Part shown: in pieces, positions 17,430 through 24,388 of the stretch
How positions within the stretch are numbered: position 1 is the first letter of the stretch
Layout of the letters: every line of letters begins with the position of its first letter
Source of the DNA: Paenibacillus helianthi
GTDB lineage: Bacteria; Bacillota; Bacilli; Paenibacillales; Paenibacillaceae
Reading direction: 5' to 3'
Length of the DNA stretch: 47,903 bases
NCBI RefSeq assembly: GCF_001909055.1
Contig: NZ_LVWI01000061.1
Location: 1 to 47,903, forward strand
Program-made: the position numbers and the translations under genes
The notes under the pieces: model-generated
Seen by the model: the letters and a program-made list of their open reading frames with translations, nothing else
What the model was told of the DNA's origin: nothing
The model's database searches: none

Positions 17430-17921
17430 TTATTGCACATCGTCATTATCTTGGGAATCGGAAGCTACCGCTTGAAAAGCATCTGTGCTCATGATTCGTT
17501 TGGCGCCAACGTAGCGGTTGACGTAGTAGCTGTCACCCAGCGAGCTGATGGTTACACCACGCTTGGAAGAAGCGTGTGCGAACTTGCCTTCACCGACATA
17601 AATGCCGACATGAGATACCCCTTTACCGGTTGTATTGAAGAATACGAGATCTCCCGGTCTAATGTTATCGCGGGATACGGCAGTGCCCATCTGGTACTGG
17701 GAACCGGACTGGTGAGGAAGGTTAATTCCTATCTTATCAAACACATACATGGTAAATCCGGAGCAATCAAACCCGTTAGTCGAAATTCCGCCCGATACGT
17801 ATTTAGTGCCGACGGCTTTGTCGATAACCTGATCCATTTTAGAGTCTGCGAAAGCGCTTCCTGCTCCGATGGTAAGAATGATCGAAAAGCTGAGTAGTGC
17901 TGCTGCTAGCTTCTTCTTCAA
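17430..17921 (-). CDS. Secreted NlpC/P60 cell wall hydrolase
   Basis: This is a small exported peptidase that cuts peptidoglycan stem peptides (D-Glu-meso-DAP endopeptidase family). It has 163 residues. A Sec signal (about 1-25, ending AFA) is followed directly by the NlpC/P60 domain. The catalytic Cys53 is in FDCSGFTMYVF, His104 is in GVSHVGIYVG, and the third polar residue is His116 in KFAHASSKRG. No cell wall binding domain is attached. The start is TTG at 17921, the only one that keeps the signal peptide right, with GGAAGGGG upstream. A c-di-AMP riboswitch covers the leader. It is a close paralogue of the next gene to the right. Confidence 0.93.
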   Translation of the reverse strand: MKKKLAAALLSFSIILTIGAGSAFADSKMDQVIDKAVGTKYVSGGISTNGFDCSGFTMYVFDKIGINLPHQSGSQYQMGTAVSRDNIRPGDLVFFNTTGKGVSHVGIYVGEGKFAHASSKRGVTISSLGDSYYVNRYVGAKRIMSTDAFQAVASDSQDNDDVQ

Positions 17922-17941
17922 AAGTAAATACCCCTTCCAAA

Positions 17942-18060
17942 TGCCTACGAGGTTAGCTTAAGGGTTCGGTTGAAGGTCCCCTATGACCCCTCTGTAAATA
18001 GGAGGTCAATTCACCCAAAATCGGTTCCCCCGTTTCCCTAATTGAATAAGGAACTCGGCA
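17942..18060 (-). promoter_or_regulatory. c-di-AMP riboswitch (ydaO/yuaA), copy 1
   Basis: Read on the minus strand, the leader contains GGGGGAACCG, TTGGGTGAATTGACCTC, AGAGGGGTCATAGGGG, CAACCGAACCC and AGCTAACCTCGTAGGC. These are in the order of the ydaO/yuaA class that binds cyclic di-AMP and commonly controls wall hydrolases. The outer ends pair (TGCC with GGCA). The ribosome site GGAAGGGG follows the last helix within a few bases, so control could be translational or by premature termination. Confidence 0.88.
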
Positions 18061-18072
18061 CCACTGTTGATT

Positions 18073-18102
18073 AGATTAGCTTACGGATCAAAACAATGAC
18101 AA
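18073..18102 (-). promoter_or_regulatory. Promoter for riboswitch copy 1
   Basis: On the minus strand, TTGTCA (18102-18097), 18 bases and TAATCT (18078-18073) lie just before the riboswitch. The rest of the 18103-18362 interval holds no gene I can support. It is AT-rich, with a small hairpin at about 18219-18243. Confidence 0.5.
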
Positions 18103-18362
18103 AACCTTTGTAAATCAGGTTTGAATAATTACAAAAATGTTACTATCAACTCACTGCGATAATTGTAACAAAGACAGAAGCACTTGGCAATCACTTAAAG
18201 CATATTAATACATATTTTTTGAGCCTTTTAAGAGAAAAGGGCTTGATTTACGCGAGTTCTTTACGCCGTAAGTCAGCTGCATGGAAGATCTTAATGGGGT
18301 TTTTATCAAAAAGGTGTTTCGAAACTCTAAAAAGTGTGTAAAAGGGAGAATAAGGAAAAGGG

Positions 18363-18402
18363 AAAACCCGGAAAATGATTACGGCAATAATCAGCTCCGG
18401 GC
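18363..18402 (-). terminator. Terminator of the second NlpC/P60 gene
   Basis: On the minus strand, CCCGGAGCTGATTA and TAATCATTTTCCGGG form a hairpin followed by TTTTCCCTTTTCC. It ends about 55 bases after the gene. Confidence 0.75.
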
Positions 18403-18456
18403 TCGTATAAATTACATTTAGTTGTAAAGGTGTAATGTGAGGGGATCAAGCTTCAA

Positions 18457-18939
18457 TTAATCGTAGGCAACTGTTTTGTAGGCTGTAGTGCTCATCACTC
18501 GTTTAGCGCCAACGTAGCGGTTGGCCCAGTAAGCTTGACTCAGCGAAGTTATGGTTACACCGCGTGAGCTGGAAGATTGTGCGAATCTGCCTCCACCGAC
18601 ATAAATGCCGACATGGGAAACTCCCGACCCAAAGGTATTGAAGAATACCAGGTCACCTGAACGCAGGTTGTTCCGTGATACGGAAGTTCCAACGCTGAAT
18701 TGAGCCTTGGACGTGCGCGGCAGGGCAAGGCCGACATTTTTAAAAACATACGAGGTAAAGCCGGAGCAATCGAAGCCGCTTGTGCTAGTGCCTCCGAATT
18801 TATAGGTGGTTCCGATGGTTTTTGCGATAACGGTATCCATCTTGGAATCGGCGAAAGCGCTACCAGCTCCGATTGTGAATACCATCACTAGTGCAAGTGC
18901 GGCTGCGGTACATTTCTTCTTAAAATTCTGACTTCTCAA
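18457..18939 (-). CDS. Secreted NlpC/P60 cell wall hydrolase, paralogue
   Basis: This 160-residue exported hydrolase has the same layout as its left neighbour. A Sec signal (about 1-30, ending AFA) precedes an NlpC/P60 domain with Cys58 (FDCSGFTSYVF) and His109 (GVSHVGIYVG). The third catalytic-site position is Gln121 (RFAQSSSSRG), where the neighbour has His. That substitution occurs in the family but may change activity. I chose TTG at 18939, with GGAAGGAG upstream. A longer frame to 18957 runs into the ribosome site itself. Its leader is a second c-di-AMP riboswitch, so gene and leader were duplicated as a unit. Confidence 0.92.
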   Translation of the reverse strand: MRSQNFKKKCTAAALALVMVFTIGAGSAFADSKMDTVIAKTIGTTYKFGGTSTSGFDCSGFTSYVFKNVGLALPRTSKAQFSVGTSVSRNNLRSGDLVFFNTFGSGVSHVGIYVGGGRFAQSSSSRGVTITSLSQAYWANRYVGAKRVMSTTAYKTVAYD

Positions 18940-18957
18940 AAGATGTACTCCTTCCAA

Positions 18958-19070
18958 GGCCTGCGAGGTTAGCTTAAGGATTCGGTAGAAGGTTCCCCTA
19001 TGACCCCTCTAAAGCGAGGTCAATTCACCCAAAATATGGTTCCCCCGCTTCCCGGTGCAGGGAATTTGGC
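18958..19070 (-). promoter_or_regulatory. c-di-AMP riboswitch (ydaO/yuaA), copy 2
   Basis: The minus strand reads AGCGGGGGAACC, TTGGGTGAATTGACCTCG, AGAGGGGTCATAGGGG, CTACCGAATCC and AGCTAACCTCGCAGGC. These are nearly the same blocks as in copy 1. The outer GCC (19070-19068) can pair with GGC at the other end. The ribosome site of the hydrolase gene follows at once. The unclaimed sequence to the right (19071-19238) shows no gene. Confidence 0.88.
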
Positions 19071-19238
19071 GTTTTATGCACCAGAAGAGCGACGTGTCGA
19101 CAATTAGTAAATGCTTGGAATGTTAATGTGATTGAATGTGTTGCATCTTAGAGATTACAAATTTGTTACTAGTAGTACAGGCACCATTGTACCAGAGGAT
19201 TTACAGTTTTGCAAATACTCTTATTCACTTTGTAATCC

Positions 19239-19280
19239 AAAAAAGAGTCCCGCTCCCTCAAGGAGCAGCGACTCTTTTAT
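19239..19280 (-). terminator. Terminator of the membrane protein/M1 peptidase operon
   Basis: AAAGAGTC and GACTCTTT enclose an inner GCTCC/GGAGC stem. A-rich sequence on the left gives the T-run on the minus strand. Confidence 0.85.
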
Positions 19281-19301
19281 TATGCCGGCTGAGCGGCTTA
19301 A

Positions 19302-20132
19302 TTATTGTGGAAATGATTTACTGGACCAAAGGTGGTATTGAGCGGCGATTCCCCACATTTTGAACAGTGTATTGGGAAGGGGGGAGAACTGCCGAAGCAG
19401 AAGTGCCGGCATCCCCGGACAAAAGATCGATGCCGCTCCGCAAGCAAGCATCATGATCAAACTCCCTGCTCCCATCACAAAAGATAATCCCGCAGAAGGA
19501 AGGATCACCTTCAGACACACCAAGAGAGAAGAGAAAGTGCCTGTACCACCCGTATACCCGAACTGCATGTACAGCAGTACTTTTCGGATGAAGAACAGAT
19601 ATAGCAGCCAGGCCAGAATGTAAGGCACCAGTTTCAGCAATAGCTTATAATCCAGAATTCCGCTTAACAGCAGTCTGTACATTTTGGGAAGAAGCCAATA
19701 CAGCGGCAGGGCTGTAAGCACCCATTCTGCAAGACTGAACAGCATCACCGGAAGCCCATACAGACGCATACCCGGAAAAAAGAACATCCCGCGCTCCCCC
19801 TTACGCTCCTGATGGAGCTCATGGAGCAGTCCTGCGCGGATGAATGGGGAGAGCAGCAGTCTGAATGCGCTTAGCGCCAGCAGCATCCAAAGCCAGTGCT
19901 GAACACCGGAATCGGAACCCAGTGCGAGCTGGCCCTCCACATAATACAGCAGCCTGCCTATCCCGCTGCCGCCCGCATCCTGATCGGGATAACGCAGCAG
20001 TACCGGGACTACGGCGCATTTAACGAACTTGTACATGAAATAGCCCCAGAACAGCCGGTAGATAAACAACAGAATCAGTATATAAAATTGCTCTTTCATG
20101 CTGTGCCAGCCGCGGGATATCGATCTTTTCAC
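19302..20132 (-). CDS. Polytopic membrane protein of unknown function
   Basis: I do not recognise this family. It is a 276-residue protein with about six hydrophobic segments (near residues 16-36, 78-98, 126-148, 163-183, 205-235 and 235-255) and short basic loops. The N-terminus MKRSISRGWHSMKEQF is cytoplasmic by charge. The start is GTG at 20132, whose ribosome site (GTGAAGG) overlaps the stop of the M1 peptidase gene. Only 11 bases separate the two genes, so they are probably co-translated. That suggests it helps anchor, secrete or supply the peptidase, which is inference. Confidence 0.8.
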   Translation of the reverse strand: MKRSISRGWHSMKEQFYILILLFIYRLFWGYFMYKFVKCAVVPVLLRYPDQDAGGSGIGRLLYYVEGQLALGSDSGVQHWLWMLLALSAFRLLLSPFIRAGLLHELHQERKGERGMFFFPGMRLYGLPVMLFSLAEWVLTALPLYWLLPKMYRLLLSGILDYKLLLKLVPYILAWLLYLFFIRKVLLYMQFGYTGGTGTFSSLLVCLKVILPSAGLSFVMGAGSLIMMLACGAASIFCPGMPALLLRQFSPLPNTLFKMWGIAAQYHLWSSKSFPQ

Positions 20133-20143
20133 AATCCTTCACC

Positions 20144-22150
20144 TCACCAGACAAGAGTTCCGAGCAGATTTTCAATCAGGTTGGTTATGCTAAGCGTCCA
20201 TCGTGAGAGCGTGTCAGGTTCCAGTTCCGCGAGTCTGAAATTATTCAGATGCTTATTCTCCAGCAGGATGGAGTGCTCGGGATCAATCTCTGCCGATATC
20301 AGCGGCGCTTTGTAGGACAGCTGAAAGGTAGTTTGCTTGTCTTTTCCATTCCAATACCGTTGAACGGTATATCCATCCGAAAAGGTGAACTTTACTGGCA
20401 CATCCCCATACTGACTGCCTTTGTTGCTCACGGCGACTGATGAATCATAACGAAGGCTATCTATATCGCTCCCTTTGTGAAAGGTGTTGATAATGTTATC
20501 TATGGCAAAATCAGGAGCGCCGCCACTGTAAACATATTGATCGAAATACGCCTGCCACGATTTTTTGGTTACTTTTTCTACGGTCTTTTGAAAATCAGCT
20601 GTGGTAGGATGCTGGAAACGGTATTTGCGGGCATAGGCGGCCATGATGGCATCCATCGTTTTGGTTCCCACTTGCTGCTCAATGTCTTTGAGGACCAGTT
20701 TCCCCCGGATGTATACGTTACGAGTATAGGCATCATCTCCGGTGTATTTCCAGGTCTCCAGTTTGAGCGGCTGTGATGAAGTTACCAGACTGGCCTGAAG
20801 TGCAGAGTTGGAGGTTACACCATATTCCTGTTCCATCAGCCGGTCTTCTGCATAAGAGGTGAAGCTCTCATCCAGCCAGGCTTCCTCAAATTCATTGCTG
20901 GCTATCATGCCATAAAAAAACTGATGCCCGATTTCATGGATGACCGTACGTTCAAGCTGGGTGCCTGGAGCATCTCCGGCTGCGCCGAAGGCAGTGATGA
21001 GAGTAGGGTACTCCATCCCGCCTGCGCCATTCCCCGCCTTTGGCGGAACGACGATAGATAGTGTGGAGTAGGGATAAGAACCGTACCATTTGCTGAAGGC
21101 GCTTAGAGCAGCTTTGGCCGCCTGAAAATAACGCTCCTGTAAACCCTTATGCAGCGGGTCTAGATAGAGCTTAATCCTTACCCCGGGCACGCCAGGTGCA
21201 GAGAAGGCTTCCTCGGCAACTGCAAAGTCGGGAGAGGCCGCCCAGGCGAAATCATGAACATCATCGGCGTAGAACTGGTAAATCTTCTGGCCCTGCTTCA
21301 GCCTTGCGGTCTTCACCGGGAAGCCGGTCGCTGCGACTGTATAATTGGAGGGCACGGAAAGGGTTACACTGTAGATCCCAAAATCACTGTAGAACTCGGA
21401 GGTACCGTGGTACTGATGCAGATTCCAGCCTTCCTGTTTTGCCCCCCGGGTGCCAGCAGGCTCATACACACTAAGCTTGGGAAACCATTGTCCAGCCATT
21501 ACAAAGTCACCTGAAATTCCCATGCGGGCGAATATTTTAGGCAGCTTGACCTCATACTTCAGCCTGAGCGTAACACTTTCCCCTCCGTTCACGGGTTGGG
21601 GAAGATGAACCTTCACCAGGGTCCTGTCATTCACATTGCCATCGTCAGGCTGGGCATACTGCAGACGCTGCATAAGTGAGACACCGTCAGAGGTCCGTAG
21701 ATCGGTCAGAGTCATGCTGCCGTAACCATTCGCTGGCATTCTATCCCCGCGTAGTGTTCCTCCGGATTCTTTCATAAAGGTGGTATCTTCAGAAGCAAAA
21801 GCATTCGGATAAAGATGGAAGTAGAGGTCTTGTACCGGTTTTTGGCCGGGATGGGTCCAGGTCACCGTTTCGGAAGCCCTTAATGACCCGGTAGAGGGGA
21901 TTAGCTGCGCGTCAATATGATATTCGACCACCCGCTCGCTTAGCGCCTCTGAGACGGGGAGCGGCTTACTCTCCGGGAGAACGGGTTGCGGAGCTTTGAT
22001 CTGTGCAGCTACAGGGGACTTGGCCTCTTTTGGTGCGGCAGCTGTCAGAACATCGGGGTTGTGCCCTGATAACGCCCAAATTCCACCTCCTAGGGCGAAG
22101 GCGGCAAAGGCCGCAAAGATGAGGTTGTACCTTAATGACCGTGGCTTCAT
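20144..22150 (-). CDS. Membrane-anchored M1-family zinc metallopeptidase
   Basis: This is an aminopeptidase-type gluzincin of 668 residues. An N-terminal membrane anchor (about 7-28) is followed by an Ala/Pro/Lys-rich linker and the M1 beta-sandwich domain. The zinc site is HEIGH, followed exactly 18 residues later by Glu in the EAWLDE motif (HExxH-x18-E). The exopeptidase motif usually written GxMEN appears as GGMEYP, so the Asn is not conserved and the cleavage preference may differ. ATG at 22150 follows GGGAGGAATC. The active site faces outside the membrane. Downstream lies a membrane protein gene in the same operon. Confidence 0.9.
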   Translation of the reverse strand: MKPRSLRYNLIFAAFAAFALGGGIWALSGHNPDVLTAAAPKEAKSPVAAQIKAPQPVLPESKPLPVSEALSERVVEYHIDAQLIPSTGSLRASETVTWTHPGQKPVQDLYFHLYPNAFASEDTTFMKESGGTLRGDRMPANGYGSMTLTDLRTSDGVSLMQRLQYAQPDDGNVNDRTLVKVHLPQPVNGGESVTLRLKYEVKLPKIFARMGISGDFVMAGQWFPKLSVYEPAGTRGAKQEGWNLHQYHGTSEFYSDFGIYSVTLSVPSNYTVAATGFPVKTARLKQGQKIYQFYADDVHDFAWAASPDFAVAEEAFSAPGVPGVRIKLYLDPLHKGLQERYFQAAKAALSAFSKWYGSYPYSTLSIVVPPKAGNGAGGMEYPTLITAFGAAGDAPGTQLERTVIHEIGHQFFYGMIASNEFEEAWLDESFTSYAEDRLMEQEYGVTSNSALQASLVTSSQPLKLETWKYTGDDAYTRNVYIRGKLVLKDIEQQVGTKTMDAIMAAYARKYRFQHPTTADFQKTVEKVTKKSWQAYFDQYVYSGGAPDFAIDNIINTFHKGSDIDSLRYDSSVAVSNKGSQYGDVPVKFTFSDGYTVQRYWNGKDKQTTFQLSYKAPLISAEIDPEHSILLENKHLNNFRLAELEPDTLSRWTLSITNLIENLLGTLVW

Positions 22151-22193
22151 ACTGTGATTCCTCCCGTGACAAGCATCTACGGGATGTATATGT

Positions 22194-22221
22194 TTGCATT
22201 CGGCGTATTATTAGCTAAAAT
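22194..22221 (+). promoter_or_regulatory. Probable promoter of ywhD
   Basis: TTGCAT (22194-22199), a 16-base spacer and TAAAAT (22216-22221) lie 43 bases before the GTG start. Confidence 0.45.
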
Positions 22222-22263
22222 TAAATTATATTCACGTTCTATTAGAGGGAAGGATGTGCACTT

Positions 22264-22770
22264 GTGGATAACAACCAACCAGAGGGTAAAAAACCGATGG
22301 CTCTGAATATCGTAAATGCCAAGAGCAAGCATAAAGGCTTCGGAGCAGGTTCCATCGATTTGAACAATGTATCGCCGGTTATTATTGACGGCGGTGAGGC
22401 CGTTATCGATATCGGTGCCATGCATGCCAAGAGCAAAGTCGAGAAGGGGATTAAATTCAGCCCGAACCGTGAGGATGTACCTGACGGAAGACAGGTATGG
22501 GTGGTCTGGGTAGCTGTGGACCGTACCCCGGAAGGCCAGTCTTACGGGGGGATTACTGCCTGTGAGATGTGGATTGATACTGAAGCCCGCCGGGGGTGGA
22601 AAATTCTTGCTGATCATGTGAACAAGCTGGATTCCGCGTTGAAGCGCAGAGTGATTCTGGAGGGGATTGGAGCAGCTGACAAAGCAGCCCTAAAGTCACT
22701 GCTGATTGCCCATAATGCAGAATGGTGGGACGCATCGACCGAGGAGTTAAAGGCAGCATTGTCGGAATAA
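22264..22770 (+). CDS. ywhD: YwhD family protein
   Basis: This 168-residue cytoplasmic protein has no known reaction. The segments SIDLNNVSPVIIDGGEA, VIDIGAMHAKSKVEKGIKF and GITACEMWIDTEARRGWK match the B. subtilis YwhD pattern I remember. The start is GTG at 22264 with GGGAAGGA upstream. In B. subtilis ywhD sits next to pbpG. Here a PBP1-type gene lies 1.6 kb to the right with two genes between, so part of that neighbourhood is kept. It ends at a shared terminator with the regulator gene. Confidence 0.88.
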   Translation: MDNNQPEGKKPMALNIVNAKSKHKGFGAGSIDLNNVSPVIIDGGEAVIDIGAMHAKSKVEKGIKFSPNREDVPDGRQVWVVWVAVDRTPEGQSYGGITACEMWIDTEARRGWKILADHVNKLDSALKRRVILEGIGAADKAALKSLLIAHNAEWWDASTEELKAALSE

Positions 22771-22813
22771 GATGAACACCAGTCTTTATGAGGACCAATA
22801 AATTGCGTTTCCC

Positions 22814-22856
22814 AAAAACAGCCAAGCCCTCCAATTCAGGAGAGCCTGGCTGTTTG
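22814..22856. terminator. Bidirectional terminator
   Basis: AAACAGCCA and TGGCTGTTT enclose an inner CTCC/GGAG stem. Tails of A and T lie on both strands, between the convergent ywhD and regulator genes. Confidence 0.85.
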
Positions 22857-22898
22857 TATTGTGTATGAAAGCGCAGGATGCCGGGTATAGCGTTGATC

Positions 22899-23372
22899 CT
22901 ATGATCTACTGAGCAGGTTGAGCTTGCGCTTGAGCTGGCTAACGCGGGCTTGGCTGATGCCAAGCACCTCTGCGAGCTCCTTTTGATTGGCATAGGGATG
23001 ATCCTGTATAGCCTTCTCCAGGCGCTGGCTCATTTCCTCTGTCTTAGTCCGCCGCCCCCCGCGGATGGGTTCAGGATTAAAGTCTGCGGCGCTCTGCGGC
23101 TGAAGGTTGTCATCGGCTATCCGTTCTGGATTGCCGAGCTCTTTCAGACAGCTGTTGCAAATGAACTGGTCTTTATAGTAGGTCACATGGTCAAGGCTTC
23201 TGCAGAACGTGCATTCCGTTGAGGTGTACTTTCTGAGTACGATGATTTCATCATCCAAAATAAAAAATTCGATAGGATCCCCAATGTCAATATTGCGAGT
23301 CATGCGGATTTCTACGGGAACCACAATTCTGCCAAGACTGTCTAAACTCCGGATCATGCCTGTATCTTTCAT
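22899..23372 (-). CDS. AbrB-like regulator with zinc-finger and helix-turn-helix parts
   Basis: This 157-residue DNA-binding protein appears to be built of three parts. Residues 1-50 are a SpoVT/AbrB swapped-hairpin domain (GMIRSLDSLGRIVVPVEIR). Residues 54-75 hold two Cys-x2-Cys pairs (C54, C57, C72, C75) as a likely zinc ribbon. Residues about 112-157 form a helix-turn-helix (NQKELAEVLGISQARVSQLK) of the resolvase or Sigma-70 region 4 kind. AbrB proteins repress transition-state genes. B. subtilis AbrB and Abh have no zinc or extra helix-turn-helix part. The role is therefore unknown. ATG at 23372 follows GAGGGACAT. Confidence 0.85.
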   Translation of the reverse strand: MKDTGMIRSLDSLGRIVVPVEIRMTRNIDIGDPIEFFILDDEIIVLRKYTSTECTFCRSLDHVTYYKDQFICNSCLKELGNPERIADDNLQPQSAADFNPEPIRGGRRTKTEEMSQRLEKAIQDHPYANQKELAEVLGISQARVSQLKRKLNLLSRS

Positions 23373-23506
23373 CCCATGTCCCTCATTTACATCTTTAATT
23401 TTTTGTGGATATCTACGATTATAGCAGTAATTGTAAGTTATGAGAACGGGGAAAGCGCATTCATATTAGATTTTTTTGTAAAAATCAGGAAGATTTTTCC
23501 GTGGAT

Positions 23507-23546
23507 TTAAAAATCTCTCCATTCGGGAAGTCCGAAAGGAGAGATG
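23507..23546 (-). terminator. Terminator of the glycosylase gene
   Basis: ATCTCTCC and GGAGAGAT flank an inner TTCGG/CCGAA stem. The minus strand continues with TTTTT. The remaining 23373-23506 sequence is AT-rich upstream DNA of the regulator, without a gene. Confidence 0.75.
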
Positions 23547-23598
23547 AATTAGGGTTCTTTTGTTTTTTACCCAATTCCGGGTGACCGAAACAGCCTTA

Positions 23599-24288
23599 TC
23601 AAACTTTTGGGAGACGAAACGGCTGAGCCTGTCTATCTAAGACACTGACGTAAGGGTTGCCTCTGAGGTAGAACCGCCAGGGAAGCTGGGCGTATTCTTC
23701 GGCATAAGAAATATTGATTCGTGGTGCTTGTACAATATCCAGGGCATCAGGCAAGTCACCCTGCTCCAGCCACAGTGGCCCCGCAGGATCATTCAACGGA
23801 CATCCGTTCAGACTCTTATCTATACGAAGTGCCCGGCACAACTTCCCCGGACCGCCGGAGAGGTCCGATGGCTTCTTGACCGTAATGCCACGATAGGCCG
23901 CCATCTGCCCCTCATCATAGCCAGTCAGCGGCTCGACCGCACGAATCAGCACGGCATGCGGATCATCCTTGGCGGCCGTTACTACATTTACGCAGTTGTA
24001 CATACCGTAAATGAGATACACGTAAGCAACTCCGCCGGTTCTGAACATGACCTCAGTACGCGCCGTGCGGCGTCCGCCGTAAGCGTGGCTTCCCTTATCT
24101 TCTGAACCGCCATAACTTTCAGTCTCGACGATCCGGCAGCGGATCTCCCCGTCCTCCGTCCGCCGGACCACATGCTGTCCCAAAAGAAGCGGTGCAGCCT
24201 GGAGCGCCGTAAGTGTATAGATATGCGGGGACAAGAGTTTTCTGGAAGACAGTGCCTCCCTGTCACCAGCGTTATCCTTACGTTCCAT
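23599..24288 (-). CDS. DNA-3-methyladenine glycosylase, AAG/Mpg type
   Basis: This base-excision repair enzyme removes alkylated purines (3-methyladenine, hypoxanthine) from DNA. It has 229 residues. The AAG family motifs are all present: RIVETESYGGSEDKGSHAYG (with the catalytic Glu), FRTGGVAYVYLIYGMYNCVN (with the Tyr that intercalates DNA) and SGGPGKLCRALRID. Length fits the bacterial family. ATG at 24288 is the first of the frame, and the extra N-terminal tail (MERKDNAGDREALSS) may be unstructured. No adaptive-response gene is nearby. Confidence 0.93.
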   Translation of the reverse strand: MERKDNAGDREALSSRKLLSPHIYTLTALQAAPLLLGQHVVRRTEDGEIRCRIVETESYGGSEDKGSHAYGGRRTARTEVMFRTGGVAYVYLIYGMYNCVNVVTAAKDDPHAVLIRAVEPLTGYDEGQMAAYRGITVKKPSDLSGGPGKLCRALRIDKSLNGCPLNDPAGPLWLEQGDLPDALDIVQAPRINISYAEEYAQLPWRFYLRGNPYVSVLDRQAQPFRLPKV

Positions 24289-24388
24289 AGATCAATGACA
24301 CCTCTCTAGCCGAATCAGGCTATTCATTAGCGCCCTCTTCGATGATTGGTCCCATCGTACCGCAGGAACGGCAGCTGAGCAACCGGGA

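Noticed and set aside
21196..21474. Arg-rich plus-strand frame inside the M1 peptidase gene
   Set aside because: It lies wholly opposite a gene with clear active-site motifs and has no ribosome site.
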